DNA of 64,000 bases from Fundidesulfovibrio putealis DSM 16056 (GCF_000429325.1 NZ_AUBQ01000014.1:1-64000), one strand, 5' to 3'. Positions 42,650 to 52,571 are shown, numbered from the stretch's first letter. A program made the numbers and translations. Notes: a model not told the origin generated them from the letters alone.

Positions 42650-43477
42650 TCAGGAATTGGCCGGCACGGGCTTCGAGCGCGGCTGGACCCCCAGGGTGCC
42701 GAGCAGTTTCGCCGTGGCCCTATCCGATATCCACTTGTGCGGCACGGAAATCAGCATCGTCAAGACTACACTGGCCAAAGGGGTGAGGACATAATCCACG
42801 GGAAACAACTTCACTGCCACGACGAGTACAGCGCCATGGACGAGGAAAAACGAGTAACAAAAAGACTGTATTCCGAACAACGCACTCGCAACCGGCGCAT
42901 GCCAGCACCACCTATTGGCGACACTATCCAAGCGGGTTGGGAAGGTAATGCGAACCGCATATCCCGCCACAAACGACAAAAAAAGCACATCGTCCATCCT
43001 GAAGCAGTAATGCAAAACAGCAAAGCACGCGAAGTACGGGAGAACCCTGTAGTACCCGCCTAAAACAGCAGACAGATACACCGTGAGATACAAGAACAGA
43101 ATCAATGTTATGAACCAGGATATCACATAGACAGGATTATCCAGGAACATGCTGCCCCCAAGGAATATGGCAACATATTCCCATGGAAGCGCCGGTTTGT
43201 ACTTGTACAGATAATTAGCACACAAAACTGGAACAATGACGACCCAATACGGAACAAGTATTCCGACCACACGGCGGAGCAGCCATTTGTGAGGCGACCC
43301 TTTCGACATTATTGAATAATATCCAGAAATAAAAAGAAACAACGCGCATATATTATAACCATTCCGGTCCAAAGTCGGATAGCTTTTCAACTTCCCCACC
43401 AACGACAGGTAATGATAGATAAATACCAGAAGCGTAGCTACGATCCTGACTGCACTCGGCCAAATAGCAATAGTCAT
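42650..43477 (-). CDS. acyltransferase-3 / OafA-like membrane protein
   Basis: This 275-residue protein has about eight to nine membrane segments. FIYHYLSLVGKL near the N-terminus carries the catalytic-type His region and ALFLFISGYYS the second family motif; SYSFFLVHGAVLV near the C-terminus matches the late acyltransferase-3 motif. It is shorter than typical members (about 350), missing part of the middle. The family O-acetylates sugars. Composition is AT-rich next to its neighbours. It stands alone, 249 bp from the end of prsR, with no gene between. Confidence 0.75.
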   Translation of the reverse strand: MTIAIWPSAVRIVATLLVFIYHYLSLVGKLKSYPTLDRNGYNICALFLFISGYYSIMSKGSPHKWLLRRVVGILVPYWVVIVPVLCANYLYKYKPALPWEYVAIFLGGSMFLDNPVYVISWFITLILFLYLTVYLSAVLGGYYRVLPYFACFAVLHYCFRMDDVLFLSFVAGYAVRITFPTRLDSVANRWCWHAPVASALFGIQSFCYSFFLVHGAVLVVAVKLFPVDYVLTPLASVVLTMLISVPHKWISDRATAKLLGTLGVQPRSKPVPANS

Positions 43478-43726
43478 ATCTAACTCCGGAATTCAAAAAC
43501 CCGGCACACCGAGCACCAGCACATCCACCCAGCCATCATGACGTGCCAGTAATACGCCATCGTCCACAAAGGCAAGTTCTCAACAAAGACATGAACATTC
43601 AAGACATGATACCACTGCAGTATCTGCAGGGCCTACCTGATGCCGGGATCGATACGGAGCCATCTCCCAACAGGACACCTGGAGTACGGACGCGCCATCC
43701 TAAGACATTCACAGCCAGGACCGACG

Positions 43727-45100
43727 TTACTGATCGATCCCATGTTTTCTCAACAGGTCGTAAAATGTCGGCCGACTGATACCCAAGGTTTCTGCTGCTT
43801 TCACAATATTTCCGCCAGACCTGCTCAGGGCGGCCTCGACCAACTGTTTCTCAACCATGGACCTGGCTTCCTTCAGTGTGGTCACGGTTGGTATTGCCGA
43901 AACCGAATCACCGGCAAATACAGGCTCAAAACCGAAATCCGCCGAAGTGATCGAAGAACTCGTCGACATGACCACTGCCCGCCGGACCGAGTTTTCCAAC
44001 TCGCGAACGTTTCCAGGCCAGGAATGCCGAACAAGGGCGTCCAATGCGTCCTTGGAGAATGTCTTGTTCTTCACACCAAGACCTTCGCCGTGTTTGCGCA
44101 GGAAGTGCTCGGCCAGCAGCAGCACGTCCTGCCCTCTTTCGCGCAAGGGCGGCAACTTCAGGGTGACGACGCCAATCCTGTAGAACAGGTCCTCCCGAAA
44201 GGTTCCCGCACGCATGGCTTCCTGAATATCAATATTGGTCGCGGCAACGACACGGACGTTGACTTCAAGATTTTTGCGCCCGCCGACCCGCTGAAAGACC
44301 ATCTCCTGGAGAAACCGCAGCAGCTTGACCTGGAGGTTCGTCGGCAGTTCGCCGATTTCATCCAGGAACAGCAACCCTTTGTCTGCGTATTCCACCTTGC
44401 CGCGCACGGTGGAGACCGCGCCGGTGAAAGCGCCCCGTTCATGCCCGAAAAATTCGGATTCAATCAGGTTCTCAGGCACGGCTCCACAGTTTATGCACAC
44501 CATGGGCCCAGCCTTCCTTGGCGAAAGCTCGTGGATGGCCCTGGCGATAAGCTCCTTGCCCGTGCCTGACTCGCCCTGGATGAGCACCGGCACATCCGAG
44601 GCCGCGACCTTGCTGACGTTCTCCATCACCTCGCGCATCTGCTCGGATTCACCTACAATACCCGCTGGAGTCGCCTTCCTGCCGACGACCGGCTTGGGCG
44701 ACGTGCTCTCCTGTTCGATGTCGTAGAGGTGAAACGCCCTGCGCACCATGACCTTGAGTTCGTCAAGGTCGATGGGCTTCAGGAAAAAGTCGTACGCCCC
44801 CATGTCCACAGCCCTTCGGGCGTATTCCCGGGATTCGAAACCGGTGATGACGATGATCTTCGACGCCGGAGCTCTCTTGCGCAACTCTTCCAGGCAGGCA
44901 AACCCCTGCGACGCGTCCTCGGTTCGAGGGGGCAACCCCAGGTCGAGAGTGACCACTTGAGGGGAGGCTTGACGAAATTTCTCAAGAGCGTCCGCAACGT
45001 CCTGGGCAAACACCAATTGATACGGCTCGGAAGAGAGCCCCCATTTCAACTGCTGGCGGATATCCTCATTGTCATCAACTATGAGCAAGGTGCGATTCAT
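43727..45100 (-). CDS. prsR: PEP-CTERM system response regulator, sigma-54 activator
   Basis: This 457-residue protein has a complete receiver (IVDDNED, phospho-Asp in TLDLGLP, FLKPID), an AAA+ domain with GESGTGKE, GAFTGA and FLDEIGELP, and a Fis helix-turn-helix (IVKAAETLGISRPTFYDLL). The layout and context match PrsR of exosortase systems. It overlaps prsK by 4 bp. It is the last gene of the long operon. Expected targets are sigma-54 promoters of PEP-CTERM genes, two of which are in this window. Confidence 0.93.
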   Translation of the reverse strand: MNRTLLIVDDNEDIRQQLKWGLSSEPYQLVFAQDVADALEKFRQASPQVVTLDLGLPPRTEDASQGFACLEELRKRAPASKIIVITGFESREYARRAVDMGAYDFFLKPIDLDELKVMVRRAFHLYDIEQESTSPKPVVGRKATPAGIVGESEQMREVMENVSKVAASDVPVLIQGESGTGKELIARAIHELSPRKAGPMVCINCGAVPENLIESEFFGHERGAFTGAVSTVRGKVEYADKGLLFLDEIGELPTNLQVKLLRFLQEMVFQRVGGRKNLEVNVRVVAATNIDIQEAMRAGTFREDLFYRIGVVTLKLPPLRERGQDVLLLAEHFLRKHGEGLGVKNKTFSKDALDALVRHSWPGNVRELENSVRRAVVMSTSSSITSADFGFEPVFAGDSVSAIPTVTTLKEARSMVEKQLVEAALSRSGGNIVKAAETLGISRPTFYDLLRKHGIDQ

Positions 45101-47187
45101 GCGGCCTCCTTACCATCCAACGAAGCAGGCGCAGGCAGACGTACCGTGAACACGGACCCTTCCCCAGGGGTGCTGACGACTTCTATAGTCCCGCCATGAG
45201 CTTCAACTATCTGTTTGCACTGATACAACCCGATTCCCATTCCTTTGGCCTTTGTCGTCTTGAACGGTTTGAACAGGTTCTCGGTGATGAACTGGCTGGT
45301 CATCCCGGCGCCATTGTCCGTGATCCGGAAATACGGCGTGGTGTCTTCCCCGGTTTCAATCGTGATGGATGATCCCGCAGCGCTGGCTTCCCGGGCATTC
45401 AGGACCAGATTCAGTATGACCTTGTGAATCTGCGCCTTGTCCACGACTGCCTCGACAGAGGAGCTGACGATGCGCAGCCCTTCCATGGGAAGGTGCTTGC
45501 ACGTGTCTTCAACCAGCTGGCCGATATCGGCAGTTTCCAGGTTCAGGTTCTCCCTCGTCGGGAGTTGCCGCAATTGGGAGATCAACATGTGCATTTTTGC
45601 CACGGTGTTCTCCAGACTCTTCAGCATGTCGCGCTGGAATTCCGGCTCCTGAATGTAACGCTTGGCATTTTCGGTCATGAGCGTGAGTGTGTAAATCAGA
45701 TTCTTCAGGTCATGAACGATGAACGTGGAAACCTTGCCCATCACCTCCATGTCGCGCGCCTGGGACAGCAGGTCTGCCAGACGCAGATTCAGGAGCGCCG
45801 AACAGGCTTGCGTGGCCAGCGCCTGCATCAGGTCGTAATCCTCCTGGCTGAAGTCCTCTTTTTCATCCATGGGCTGGACAAGGAGCACAACGCCATCCAG
45901 CCGGTCCTCCTTCATCAGGGGCACGGCGAACATGGCCTTCGACTCGCTAAAGAACAATGCAACGTCCTCGTCAACGTTCTCCAATCCCTGCCGCAAATCG
46001 ATGGCGCAAGAGGATTCAGCTTCGTTTTGAGCGAATACCTGGGCTATTCCCAGCCTGGGCGGCTCCTGGTGAACCTCCCACCTGCTGACCGGAATCAGCG
46101 GCGCATTTTCGGACTCTTTCAGGTAGAGAACCGCCCCCCCCATCCCGAAGGTTTCGCAGAACCCCAACAGGACGGCCTGATGAAGATCTTCACGTGTGCG
46201 GGCATTGGCGAGGCGCTTGGTAAAGACCAGCCACTGAACGCGATAGTCATATTTTTCTTTATAAAAGTAGCGCTGGAGAACCCTGGTGAAACGGCGTCGG
46301 AAGCTGTCGGAGAGCAACAGCCCCAGTATGCCGACCCCGCCGACGAGTCCGAGCGCCAGCAGCATGGCCTTGGAGGTTGCCCCTCCCGTGAGGGTCATGG
46401 ACAAACCGAGCCCCCCCAGAAAGAGCAGGTACGCCCCAGCGCCAAACAGCACCAGCGACGTGCGCGCCAGACGCTTGGACACGGTCACCGGGCTCTCTCC
46501 GCCCCGGTACACCACCGAATACAGCATCAACGCCATGCCCACGCAGAAACCGATCTGCCGGGCGGGAGCCAGGCTGAAATCGATTGCACGATACAGCAGG
46601 CCAAGGCTCAAGGTGAAAATGTGCGCGGCCAGGATGGCAAACGCGCCGAGAATCGCATACTTGATGCGCCACCGCTGGCCATGGACCGCGTTGACCAGGG
46701 TTGCTTCCAGGCTGGTCAGGCACATGATCATTATCGCAAGGCTGACGGTCCGCAGGGCAAAACCGACCGTTGACAAGACAAACCCACCAACCACGTGCGG
46801 CGACGCCGGTGATACGAATAATGATGGATAGACGACGCTGAGCCCAAGGAGTCCCCCCAGCACGATGCTCACGACGATGACCGTCGGCCAGCCCAGCGTT
46901 TCTGTTTGCACGGAATCCGAGCGGCGTGCGTAACGCCTGCTGAACATAAGCCAGGCCAAGGCCCCCAGAAGCTCAAGAACCACGAACAAGCCCGTCAGGA
47001 CAACCCCGCGTTCATTGCTTGAAGCGAGGACCCCCAGCCAATCCACTCCGATAGACAGAAAAACGCCTGCTATCACGTAGCCCCGCACGCCTTTCCAGCC
47101 TGGCCTGAAGAACAGAGACAGGGACAGAGCGGCAGCAAGGCTTACGCAAAGTAACAACAGAATGCTTTGAACAGGGCCTGACGTCAC
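45097..47187 (-). CDS. prsK: PEP-CTERM system histidine kinase
   Basis: This 696-residue membrane kinase has about eight to ten N-terminal helices (1-300), a GAF-like region (about 320-460), then a histidine kinase core. The phospho-acceptor lies in FIVHDLKNLIYTL (His at about 497) and the ATPase part has NLVLNAREA, DNGAGM and GMGIGLYQCK. This matches PrsK, partner of PrsR. It lies 9 bp after the EpsI gene. Confidence 0.93.
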   Translation of the reverse strand: MTSGPVQSILLLLCVSLAAALSLSLFFRPGWKGVRGYVIAGVFLSIGVDWLGVLASSNERGVVLTGLFVVLELLGALAWLMFSRRYARRSDSVQTETLGWPTVIVVSIVLGGLLGLSVVYPSLFVSPASPHVVGGFVLSTVGFALRTVSLAIMIMCLTSLEATLVNAVHGQRWRIKYAILGAFAILAAHIFTLSLGLLYRAIDFSLAPARQIGFCVGMALMLYSVVYRGGESPVTVSKRLARTSLVLFGAGAYLLFLGGLGLSMTLTGGATSKAMLLALGLVGGVGILGLLLSDSFRRRFTRVLQRYFYKEKYDYRVQWLVFTKRLANARTREDLHQAVLLGFCETFGMGGAVLYLKESENAPLIPVSRWEVHQEPPRLGIAQVFAQNEAESSCAIDLRQGLENVDEDVALFFSESKAMFAVPLMKEDRLDGVVLLVQPMDEKEDFSQEDYDLMQALATQACSALLNLRLADLLSQARDMEVMGKVSTFIVHDLKNLIYTLTLMTENAKRYIQEPEFQRDMLKSLENTVAKMHMLISQLRQLPTRENLNLETADIGQLVEDTCKHLPMEGLRIVSSSVEAVVDKAQIHKVILNLVLNAREASAAGSSITIETGEDTTPYFRITDNGAGMTSQFITENLFKPFKTTKAKGMGIGLYQCKQIVEAHGGTIEVVSTPGEGSVFTVRLPAPASLDGKEAA

Positions 47188-47196
47188 ATTGATACC

Positions 47197-47829
47197 CTAC
47201 GAGGGGAGGTATTTCACAAGTACCGGCTGGATCGAACGCAGAAAATCCGTAGCGCTATCCGCAGCCGAGGCTTTATCGCCCGGCATGGCAACCGATATCC
47301 TGATGAAACTCGTGTCCCGTTTGCTGTTCTTGATGGAGTTCAACACCTCGCTGATCTTGAGGTCGTATTCATTGGAGACGACCTTCCCGCCGACCTGAAA
47401 CCAATAAATAAACAGATCGGCCACTTCCCCGTGCTGGTACACGGCCATCACTGCGTCCAGGTCCTTGCCGGCAATGGGAATGCTCTTCTTTTCGGAGGAC
47501 ACCTCGACCCAGCCTGACCCAGGAAGGCAATTGCGAGGGGAATGCAGAGGCCCGGCCTTGCTCGCCCCATCGTGGTAACCGACGTAGATGTCCGCGACCG
47601 TGCCGTCCGCCTTCTTGTATCGTCTCGCCATGTAGTCTGTAGGACGCAATATCTTCAAGGTTTCCGCATCGAACTGGGCGTCTCCAACCATGCGCCACTC
47701 TCCGATCACGGTGGGGAAATCCTCCAGGGGGATAGCCAACGGAGTCGGGCTGTCCTTGTGCGTCGCCATGAAGAAAGCAGCAGCGGCCAACAGCACATAG
47801 AGCGTCATGAATTTTAAGCTGCTGATCAT
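47197..47829 (-). CDS. epsI: exosortase-associated protein EpsI
   Basis: This 210-residue protein has an N-terminal membrane anchor (about 5-22) and a periplasmic domain with the EpsI pattern: VIGEWRM, then DIYVGYHDGASKAGPLHSPRNCLPGSGWV and LFIYWFQVGG. A conserved Cys is in RNCLPG. It is found beside, or fused to, exosortases. It overlaps the exosortase stop by 4 bp. Its biochemical role is not known to me. Confidence 0.92.
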   Translation of the reverse strand: MISSLKFMTLYVLLAAAAFFMATHKDSPTPLAIPLEDFPTVIGEWRMVGDAQFDAETLKILRPTDYMARRYKKADGTVADIYVGYHDGASKAGPLHSPRNCLPGSGWVEVSSEKKSIPIAGKDLDAVMAVYQHGEVADLFIYWFQVGGKVVSNEYDLKISEVLNSIKNSKRDTSFIRISVAMPGDKASAADSATDFLRSIQPVLVKYLPS

Positions 47830-48704
47830 ACGTTTATCTTCCTGAGCAAGAGATGGATCGCGAACAGCAAGACAATACCAGCTGCGAAAAAGGTCATTCC
47901 CGTAAACTCATGAAAGAAGCCCTCTGCGGCTGAGACTCCGATGTGCTGCGCCAACACGCCAGTCACGAACACACGCATGGCGTTCACGAAGATGGCCACG
48001 GGAACCGCCAGGACAGCCAGAAGAACGATATTCAGCGTCTTCTTTTCGAAAAGCAGTCCGATTGCGACGGCCAGCGCCAGCATGCTCACCAGAGACCGCA
48101 AACCGCTGCATGCGTCCACGACCTCCAGCGTTATATTGGGGAAAAGCAGCTGGTTGCCTTCCCGAAGAACCATCACGTTCACGAAATGCAGTGCCGCCAC
48201 GGCGGCCTTGGTCATGAACAGTTTGAGCGGCATCGACAGCGTGTCGTATATGATTGCCGGCACGGGCACCATGAACACCAGATACAGCAGCGCGGTGGAC
48301 AGCCCCTTCAGGACCTTGGTCCCGAAAAGCAGCAGGCAGGCGCCGAACAGCACCACCACGAGCGACATGCGGGTGGTGAAATACTCAGTTGCCAGCCAGC
48401 CCAGCAGCAACTGAGCCAGCCCCAGGCCCAGCAAGAACACTCCGGCCCAGGCCGGAGAGACTTCCAGTTCCGCGAGGGACTTGCGTCGCGTGTAGATGAT
48501 GTAGGCGGAAATGAACGGGACAATGAACCCGTGAGACGAGTTGTCGTCTATGCTCCAGACTTTGACCATGCCGCTCACCACGGGCGCGTAGGTGTACCCG
48601 CACAGCAGGGCTGCGAACAGCAGTTGAAACTTGTAGCGATGCAACGCCTGGACCAACGTCAGCCCCACGTTGGGCAGAATAGGAGACTGCTCAGTCGCTT
48701 CCAC
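47826..48704 (-). CDS. exosortase (EpsH/XrtA-type transpeptidase)
   Basis: This 292-residue membrane protein has about eight helices and the exosortase catalytic residues: Cys in VVDACSGLRSL, Arg in NAMRVF and His in FFHEFTG. It recognises PEP-CTERM signals at the membrane. The start is a GTG at 48704, 4 bp after the preceding stop and behind GGGAGGG; longer in-frame starts fall inside the upstream gene. The three PEP-CTERM proteins in the window are its likely local substrates. Confidence 0.94.
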   Translation of the reverse strand: MEATEQSPILPNVGLTLVQALHRYKFQLLFAALLCGYTYAPVVSGMVKVWSIDDNSSHGFIVPFISAYIIYTRRKSLAELEVSPAWAGVFLLGLGLAQLLLGWLATEYFTTRMSLVVVLFGACLLLFGTKVLKGLSTALLYLVFMVPVPAIIYDTLSMPLKLFMTKAAVAALHFVNVMVLREGNQLLFPNITLEVVDACSGLRSLVSMLALAVAIGLLFEKKTLNIVLLAVLAVPVAIFVNAMRVFVTGVLAQHIGVSAAEGFFHEFTGMTFFAAGIVLLFAIHLLLRKINV

Positions 48705-48708
48705 GACG

Positions 48709-49695
48709 CTACCCTCCCTGCCCGACAAACCAGGCAACGGTTCTGGCCAGACCATCCTCAAGCCCGACCATTGGCTTCCATCCAAGGACACGCCGCGCTT
48801 TCGAGGTGTCCGCATAGTTTCGCAGCATATCTCCCTGGCGGATTTCCCCATGCGCGACGCTCACATCCGGCACGCCCGCGGCAGCCAGCGCATCGCGCAA
48901 CAACTTTGCCAGGTGGAGCACTGTGGTTTCCTCTCCGGTGGCTATCTGAAAAGTCTCTCCGGCTGCCTGATCCTTCGTGGCGGACTGCCTTACCGCCTCG
49001 ACCAGGTCGTCAATGTACAGGAAGTCCCTGGTCTGGCCGCCGTCGCCGAACACTTCCATGGGCTGCCCTTTGAGCGCCCTGGAGAGGAAACTGGCCACAA
49101 CGCTGGACTTATGCCCTGAGTACGGCCCATACACATTGCTGAAACGCAAGCAGACGGTCGGCACGGCAAAACAGTTATGGTAGGCGCAGCAATAGCCTTC
49201 ACCGGCCATTTTGCTGGCGCCGTAGGGCGAAATCGGTCGGGGGACCACCGCCTCGTGAATTGGCGGCTGAGCCTCCCCGGCCGGAGCGCCGCTGGAGGCG
49301 AAGACAAAACGCCTCACGCCCGCGTGGCGCGCTCCCTCCAGACAGTTCACGGTGCCCACCACGTTTGCCTGACAGTCCCACTTGGGGTTCTTCACGGATG
49401 GCCCCACTCCGGTGTTGGCGGCCAGATGAACGACGCAGTCCGCGTTGGCGAAGGCGCGTTCCACTGCGGTTTCGTCCAGAATGTCGCCGGGAATGAGCTC
49501 CACCTCTCCCGAAGCCGGAAAAGCGGATACGTCTGCAGGGCCTGTCTCCGAGAAACGGCAGACCTTGGCCAGGTCATCACGGGTTCCCGTGGTCAGATTG
49601 TCCAGGACCCGCACGGCGTGGCCGCCTTCATGCAACAAGGAAGCTATGAGGTTGCGACCGATAAATCCCGCGCCCCCTGTAACGAGCCAGTTCAT
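48709..49695 (-). CDS. NAD-dependent nucleotide-sugar epimerase/dehydratase
   Basis: This 328-residue extended SDR protein has TGGAGFIG (NAD motif), SSGAPAGE as the catalytic Ser region, YGASK as the catalytic Tyr/Lys, and SNVYGPYSG with GDGGQTRDFLYIDD further on. This is the GalE/UDP-glucuronate-epimerase type. It overlaps the preceding gene by ATGA, which fixes the start at 49695. It probably makes an activated sugar for the polysaccharide. The exact reaction is not readable. Confidence 0.88.
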   Translation of the reverse strand: MNWLVTGGAGFIGRNLIASLLHEGGHAVRVLDNLTTGTRDDLAKVCRFSETGPADVSAFPASGEVELIPGDILDETAVERAFANADCVVHLAANTGVGPSVKNPKWDCQANVVGTVNCLEGARHAGVRRFVFASSGAPAGEAQPPIHEAVVPRPISPYGASKMAGEGYCCAYHNCFAVPTVCLRFSNVYGPYSGHKSSVVASFLSRALKGQPMEVFGDGGQTRDFLYIDDLVEAVRQSATKDQAAGETFQIATGEETTVLHLAKLLRDALAAAGVPDVSVAHGEIRQGDMLRNYADTSKARRVLGWKPMVGLEDGLARTVAWFVGQGG

Positions 49696-50840
49696 GCCCA
49701 CTTGACCCCCCGGAAAATGGTTTCACGGCGGATGTTGCCCTTATGCCTGAGCGCCAGCGCCATCATGGATTGCAGGATCTCGCCGGTGAGGAGCGTCGGC
49801 TCCAGCCCCAAGTCCTTGAGCCCGGTATAGGTCGGATTATAGTAATGCTCCTCGGCTTCCTTACGGGGATTGACAATGTTCTCGATACGAACATTCAACC
49901 CCATGCCCGCGCCCGCCTCCTGCACCATGCGGGCGAGTTGCTTGACGCTGAAGGTCTCAGTCAACTGGTTGAATATGCGCAACTCCCCAGGACTTGCAGG
50001 ATTTTCCAATGCAAGACGAACGCATTTGAGCGTATCAATAATGTTCAAATATCCGCGTATCTGGCCACCTGAACCGTAAACGGTCAGAGGGATGTCCGCA
50101 ACAGCCTGCACAACGAATCGGTTCAACACCGTTCCGAAGAGTTCGTCGTAGTTAAAGAAAGGCATCAACCGTTCGTCATCTCCGGACTCCGGCGTGGTGG
50201 CTCCGTATACCGGCCCCTGCATCAGGTCAGTCACCGCCAAACCCCAGGTGCGGACGTAAAACCAGAGCATGTCCGTATCCATGACCTTGGTCGTATGGTA
50301 GAGGCTGCCAGCTTGCCGGGGATACAGGAAACGCTGGGTGCGCCCTTTGTGCTCCACGTTCAGCCAGCCTTCCTCGATGTCGATGTCCGGGGTCCCGTAT
50401 TCGCCCATGGTCCCAAGTTTGACGATATGCGCCTTAGGACAGAACTCACGGACCGCAAACACGCAATTGGCCGTGGTGTTCAGATTGTTGTTCAGCGTCT
50501 GGCTGGCAGCCCTGCGACTGAGCATGGAGTACGGCGCAGACGGTTGTTCCGCGTAATGAACGATCGCGTCAGGTTTGAAACCGCCGAAAACTTCGCTTAC
50601 AAAGTCCCATTGCGTCAGATCTCCGATGAAGACCTTGACGTCGTTACCCGATACGGACTTCCAGCGTGCGGCCCGCTCCGGCAGTGAAGGAGTGGGAAAC
50701 AACGGGGACACATCCTCGTTCAGGCAGACAGTGCGTCGCAAATAGTTGTCGGCACAGGCAACTTCGTGCCCGTTCTCAGACAAATGCATCGCCGTTGGCC
50801 ATCCAAGATAGCCGTCGCCGCCAAGTATAAGTATCTTCAT
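49692..50840 (-). CDS. UDP-sulfoquinovose synthase homologue (SQD1/SqdB/Agl3-like)
   Basis: This 382-residue extended SDR has the N-terminal GGDGYLGWPTAMHLS and ADNYLRR of SQD1-type enzymes, the catalytic region KLGTMGEYGTPDIDIEEG, and SLYHTTKVMD providing Tyr and Lys. The NN-LNTTANCVF region and RQAGSLYH also follow SQD1. Known members add sulfite to UDP-glucose. Here the gene sits within a polysaccharide operon rather than with a sulfolipid transferase, so the product may enter the exopolysaccharide. Confidence 0.85.
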   Translation of the reverse strand: MKILILGGDGYLGWPTAMHLSENGHEVACADNYLRRTVCLNEDVSPLFPTPSLPERAARWKSVSGNDVKVFIGDLTQWDFVSEVFGGFKPDAIVHYAEQPSAPYSMLSRRAASQTLNNNLNTTANCVFAVREFCPKAHIVKLGTMGEYGTPDIDIEEGWLNVEHKGRTQRFLYPRQAGSLYHTTKVMDTDMLWFYVRTWGLAVTDLMQGPVYGATTPESGDDERLMPFFNYDELFGTVLNRFVVQAVADIPLTVYGSGGQIRGYLNIIDTLKCVRLALENPASPGELRIFNQLTETFSVKQLARMVQEAGAGMGLNVRIENIVNPRKEAEEHYYNPTYTGLKDLGLEPTLLTGEILQSMMALALRHKGNIRRETIFRGVKWA

Positions 50841-50867
50841 CAGAATGCTCCTGATGTTATTGTTGCA

Positions 50868-51947
50868 TCACGGCCAGTGGCGCTCAGTGGGATGCGCAAA
50901 GCCACCTGTTTCCTCAAGCAGGTTGTTGTCTTTAAGGAAGCGGTTCAGCTCATCCTGCGTCATGGATGGTTCGTTGCAGGAGTTATACGGGTTGCTGACA
51001 TTCTTCGACACCAAGCCTTCGAAATCATACTCTGTCGGCCTATAGATGCTTTGAAACGCCGGCAATACAGCAAAATACAAGTCCAGTTCGACTGCCCTGC
51101 GTGTCTCCTCGAGGCTCATAAGCTCCTCGTACATTTTCTCGCCCGGCTTGGAGCCGATAATCTTGATAGGAATATCGGCTGGATCTCGTTCGTACTGCGG
51201 GGCAAGTTCCCTGATCATGACTTCGGCAAGGTCCTTGATGCGAATCACCGGCATCTTCGTAATGAAAACCTCTCCGCCGCGAGCGATCGCCGCAGAATCA
51301 AGCACAAGCCGCGCGGCCTGGCTGATGCTCATGATGAAGCGCGTCATGTCGGAATCGGTCAGGGTAACAGGCTTTCCGGCGCGAATCTGCTCGCGGAAAA
51401 TGGGGATGACAGACCCTCGCGATCCCAGCACGTTCCCGAAACGAGTGGAGGCGAACACTGTCCCGTCGCGACGGTGGTTGCAATTGGCGGCAGTCATCAG
51501 ACGCTCGCCCATCAGTTTCGAGGTGCCCATCACGTTGGTGGGGTTCACCGCCTTGTCCGAGCTTGTAAAAATCACCCGCTTCACACCATTGGCGACTGCC
51601 GACTCAATGACGTTCTGCACACCGAGGATGTTGTTCTCCACGGCCTCCATGGGCGATCGTTCGCACAAACCAACATGCTTATACGCAGCCGCGTGAAAAA
51701 CGATGTCCACGCCATCCATCAGCTGCTCAAGTCGCTTGACGTTACGCATGTCACCCATGAAAAAGTGACTATTCTGATGCGCAAGCCACTCCTGTTCCAG
51801 AAAAAACATTGCGCTTTCATTATTGTCAACACCGATCAATTCGCCGACATTGTACTTAGTAATCAGTTGCGTGACCAGTTCCTTGCCAACCGTGCCGCAA
51901 CATCCAGTCACCAACACCCTGCTACCACTAAAGAAGGCGTTATTCAT
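50868..51947 (-). CDS. UDP-N-acetylglucosamine 4,6-dehydratase-type SDR (FlaA1/CapD-like)
   Basis: This 359-residue protein has TGCCGTVGKEL as the NAD motif, HAAAYKHVGLCE, and TSSDKAVNPTNVMGTSK. Met replaces the usual catalytic Tyr before the TSK, which is typical of the inverting 4,6-dehydratase group. RFGNVLGSRGSVIPIF and TRFIMSI follow the family. It makes a 4-keto-6-deoxy amino sugar precursor. Neighbour gaps are 27 and 18 bp. Confidence 0.9.
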   Translation of the reverse strand: MNNAFFSGSRVLVTGCCGTVGKELVTQLITKYNVGELIGVDNNESAMFFLEQEWLAHQNSHFFMGDMRNVKRLEQLMDGVDIVFHAAAYKHVGLCERSPMEAVENNILGVQNVIESAVANGVKRVIFTSSDKAVNPTNVMGTSKLMGERLMTAANCNHRRDGTVFASTRFGNVLGSRGSVIPIFREQIRAGKPVTLTDSDMTRFIMSISQAARLVLDSAAIARGGEVFITKMPVIRIKDLAEVMIRELAPQYERDPADIPIKIIGSKPGEKMYEELMSLEETRRAVELDLYFAVLPAFQSIYRPTEYDFEGLVSKNVSNPYNSCNEPSMTQDELNRFLKDNNLLEETGGFAHPTERHWP

Positions 51948-51965
51948 CGCATGCGCTCCTTGAGA

Positions 51966-52571
51966 TCAACCAAGCCTGCTTCTAATAAGTCTCGCAGGGT
52001 TTCCGGCTACGACAGAATACTCAGGAAAAGTCTTGTTATGCACGCAACCGGCACCAACCACAGAATGCGCGTTAACATCCGACATAATGATCGCGCCATT
52101 TCCTATCCAACAGTCATCTCCGATTGAAACGGATATCTTGTTGGACCCTTGAAGCCTTATCAACGACTCACAGTCATCGATCGAGTGAGTGGCCTTGCCA
52201 GACGTAACACTCACACCACTTCCGATTATTACGTCATCTCCAATCTTACAGTTTGAAACAATACAACGGGACCCAATATACACGTTGGACCCTAAAGCCA
52301 CCTTGTCAGTCGTAAAGAACGTACCAAACCCTACCCAGATGTTCTCCGGACACTTATCAATAGCAAGCCGGTAAAATCCCATTCGCAAGTAGACACCAAG
52401 GAAACCAGGCACGAGGCTGTACGCCTGGGAAAACGAACAGAAAACACGTTCATCCCGAACCACACACCTTGACACCCTGTACAAAATATACACAGGGAGA
52501 GACACTGCCACAAACACCCAAGACACCATCCGTTTGGACATGCGCTTAAGCGACTCCCGTAACCCTTTCAT
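51966..52571 (-). CDS. left-handed beta-helix acyltransferase
   Basis: This 201-residue protein has an N-terminal helix or membrane anchor (VSWVFVAVSLPVYILY) and hexapeptide repeats from about 85: LGSNVYIGSRCIVSNCKIGDD, VIIGSGVSVTSG, and IGDDCWIGNGAIIMSDV. It ends with VVAGNPARLIRSR. It is a CoA-dependent O- or N-acetyltransferase, likely on a sugar. It overlaps the ATP-grasp gene by ATGA. Composition is more AT-rich than the sugar epimerase genes downstream. Confidence 0.88.
   Translation of the reverse strand: MKGLRESLKRMSKRMVSWVFVAVSLPVYILYRVSRCVVRDERVFCSFSQAYSLVPGFLGVYLRMGFYRLAIDKCPENIWVGFGTFFTTDKVALGSNVYIGSRCIVSNCKIGDDVIIGSGVSVTSGKATHSIDDCESLIRLQGSNKISVSIGDDCWIGNGAIIMSDVNAHSVVGAGCVHNKTFPEYSVVAGNPARLIRSRLG

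Noticed and set aside
43542-43548. A perfect TGGCACG on the minus strand before the acyltransferase-3 gene
   Set aside because: No TTGC-like -12 occurs at the required distance (the next GGC is two bases too far).
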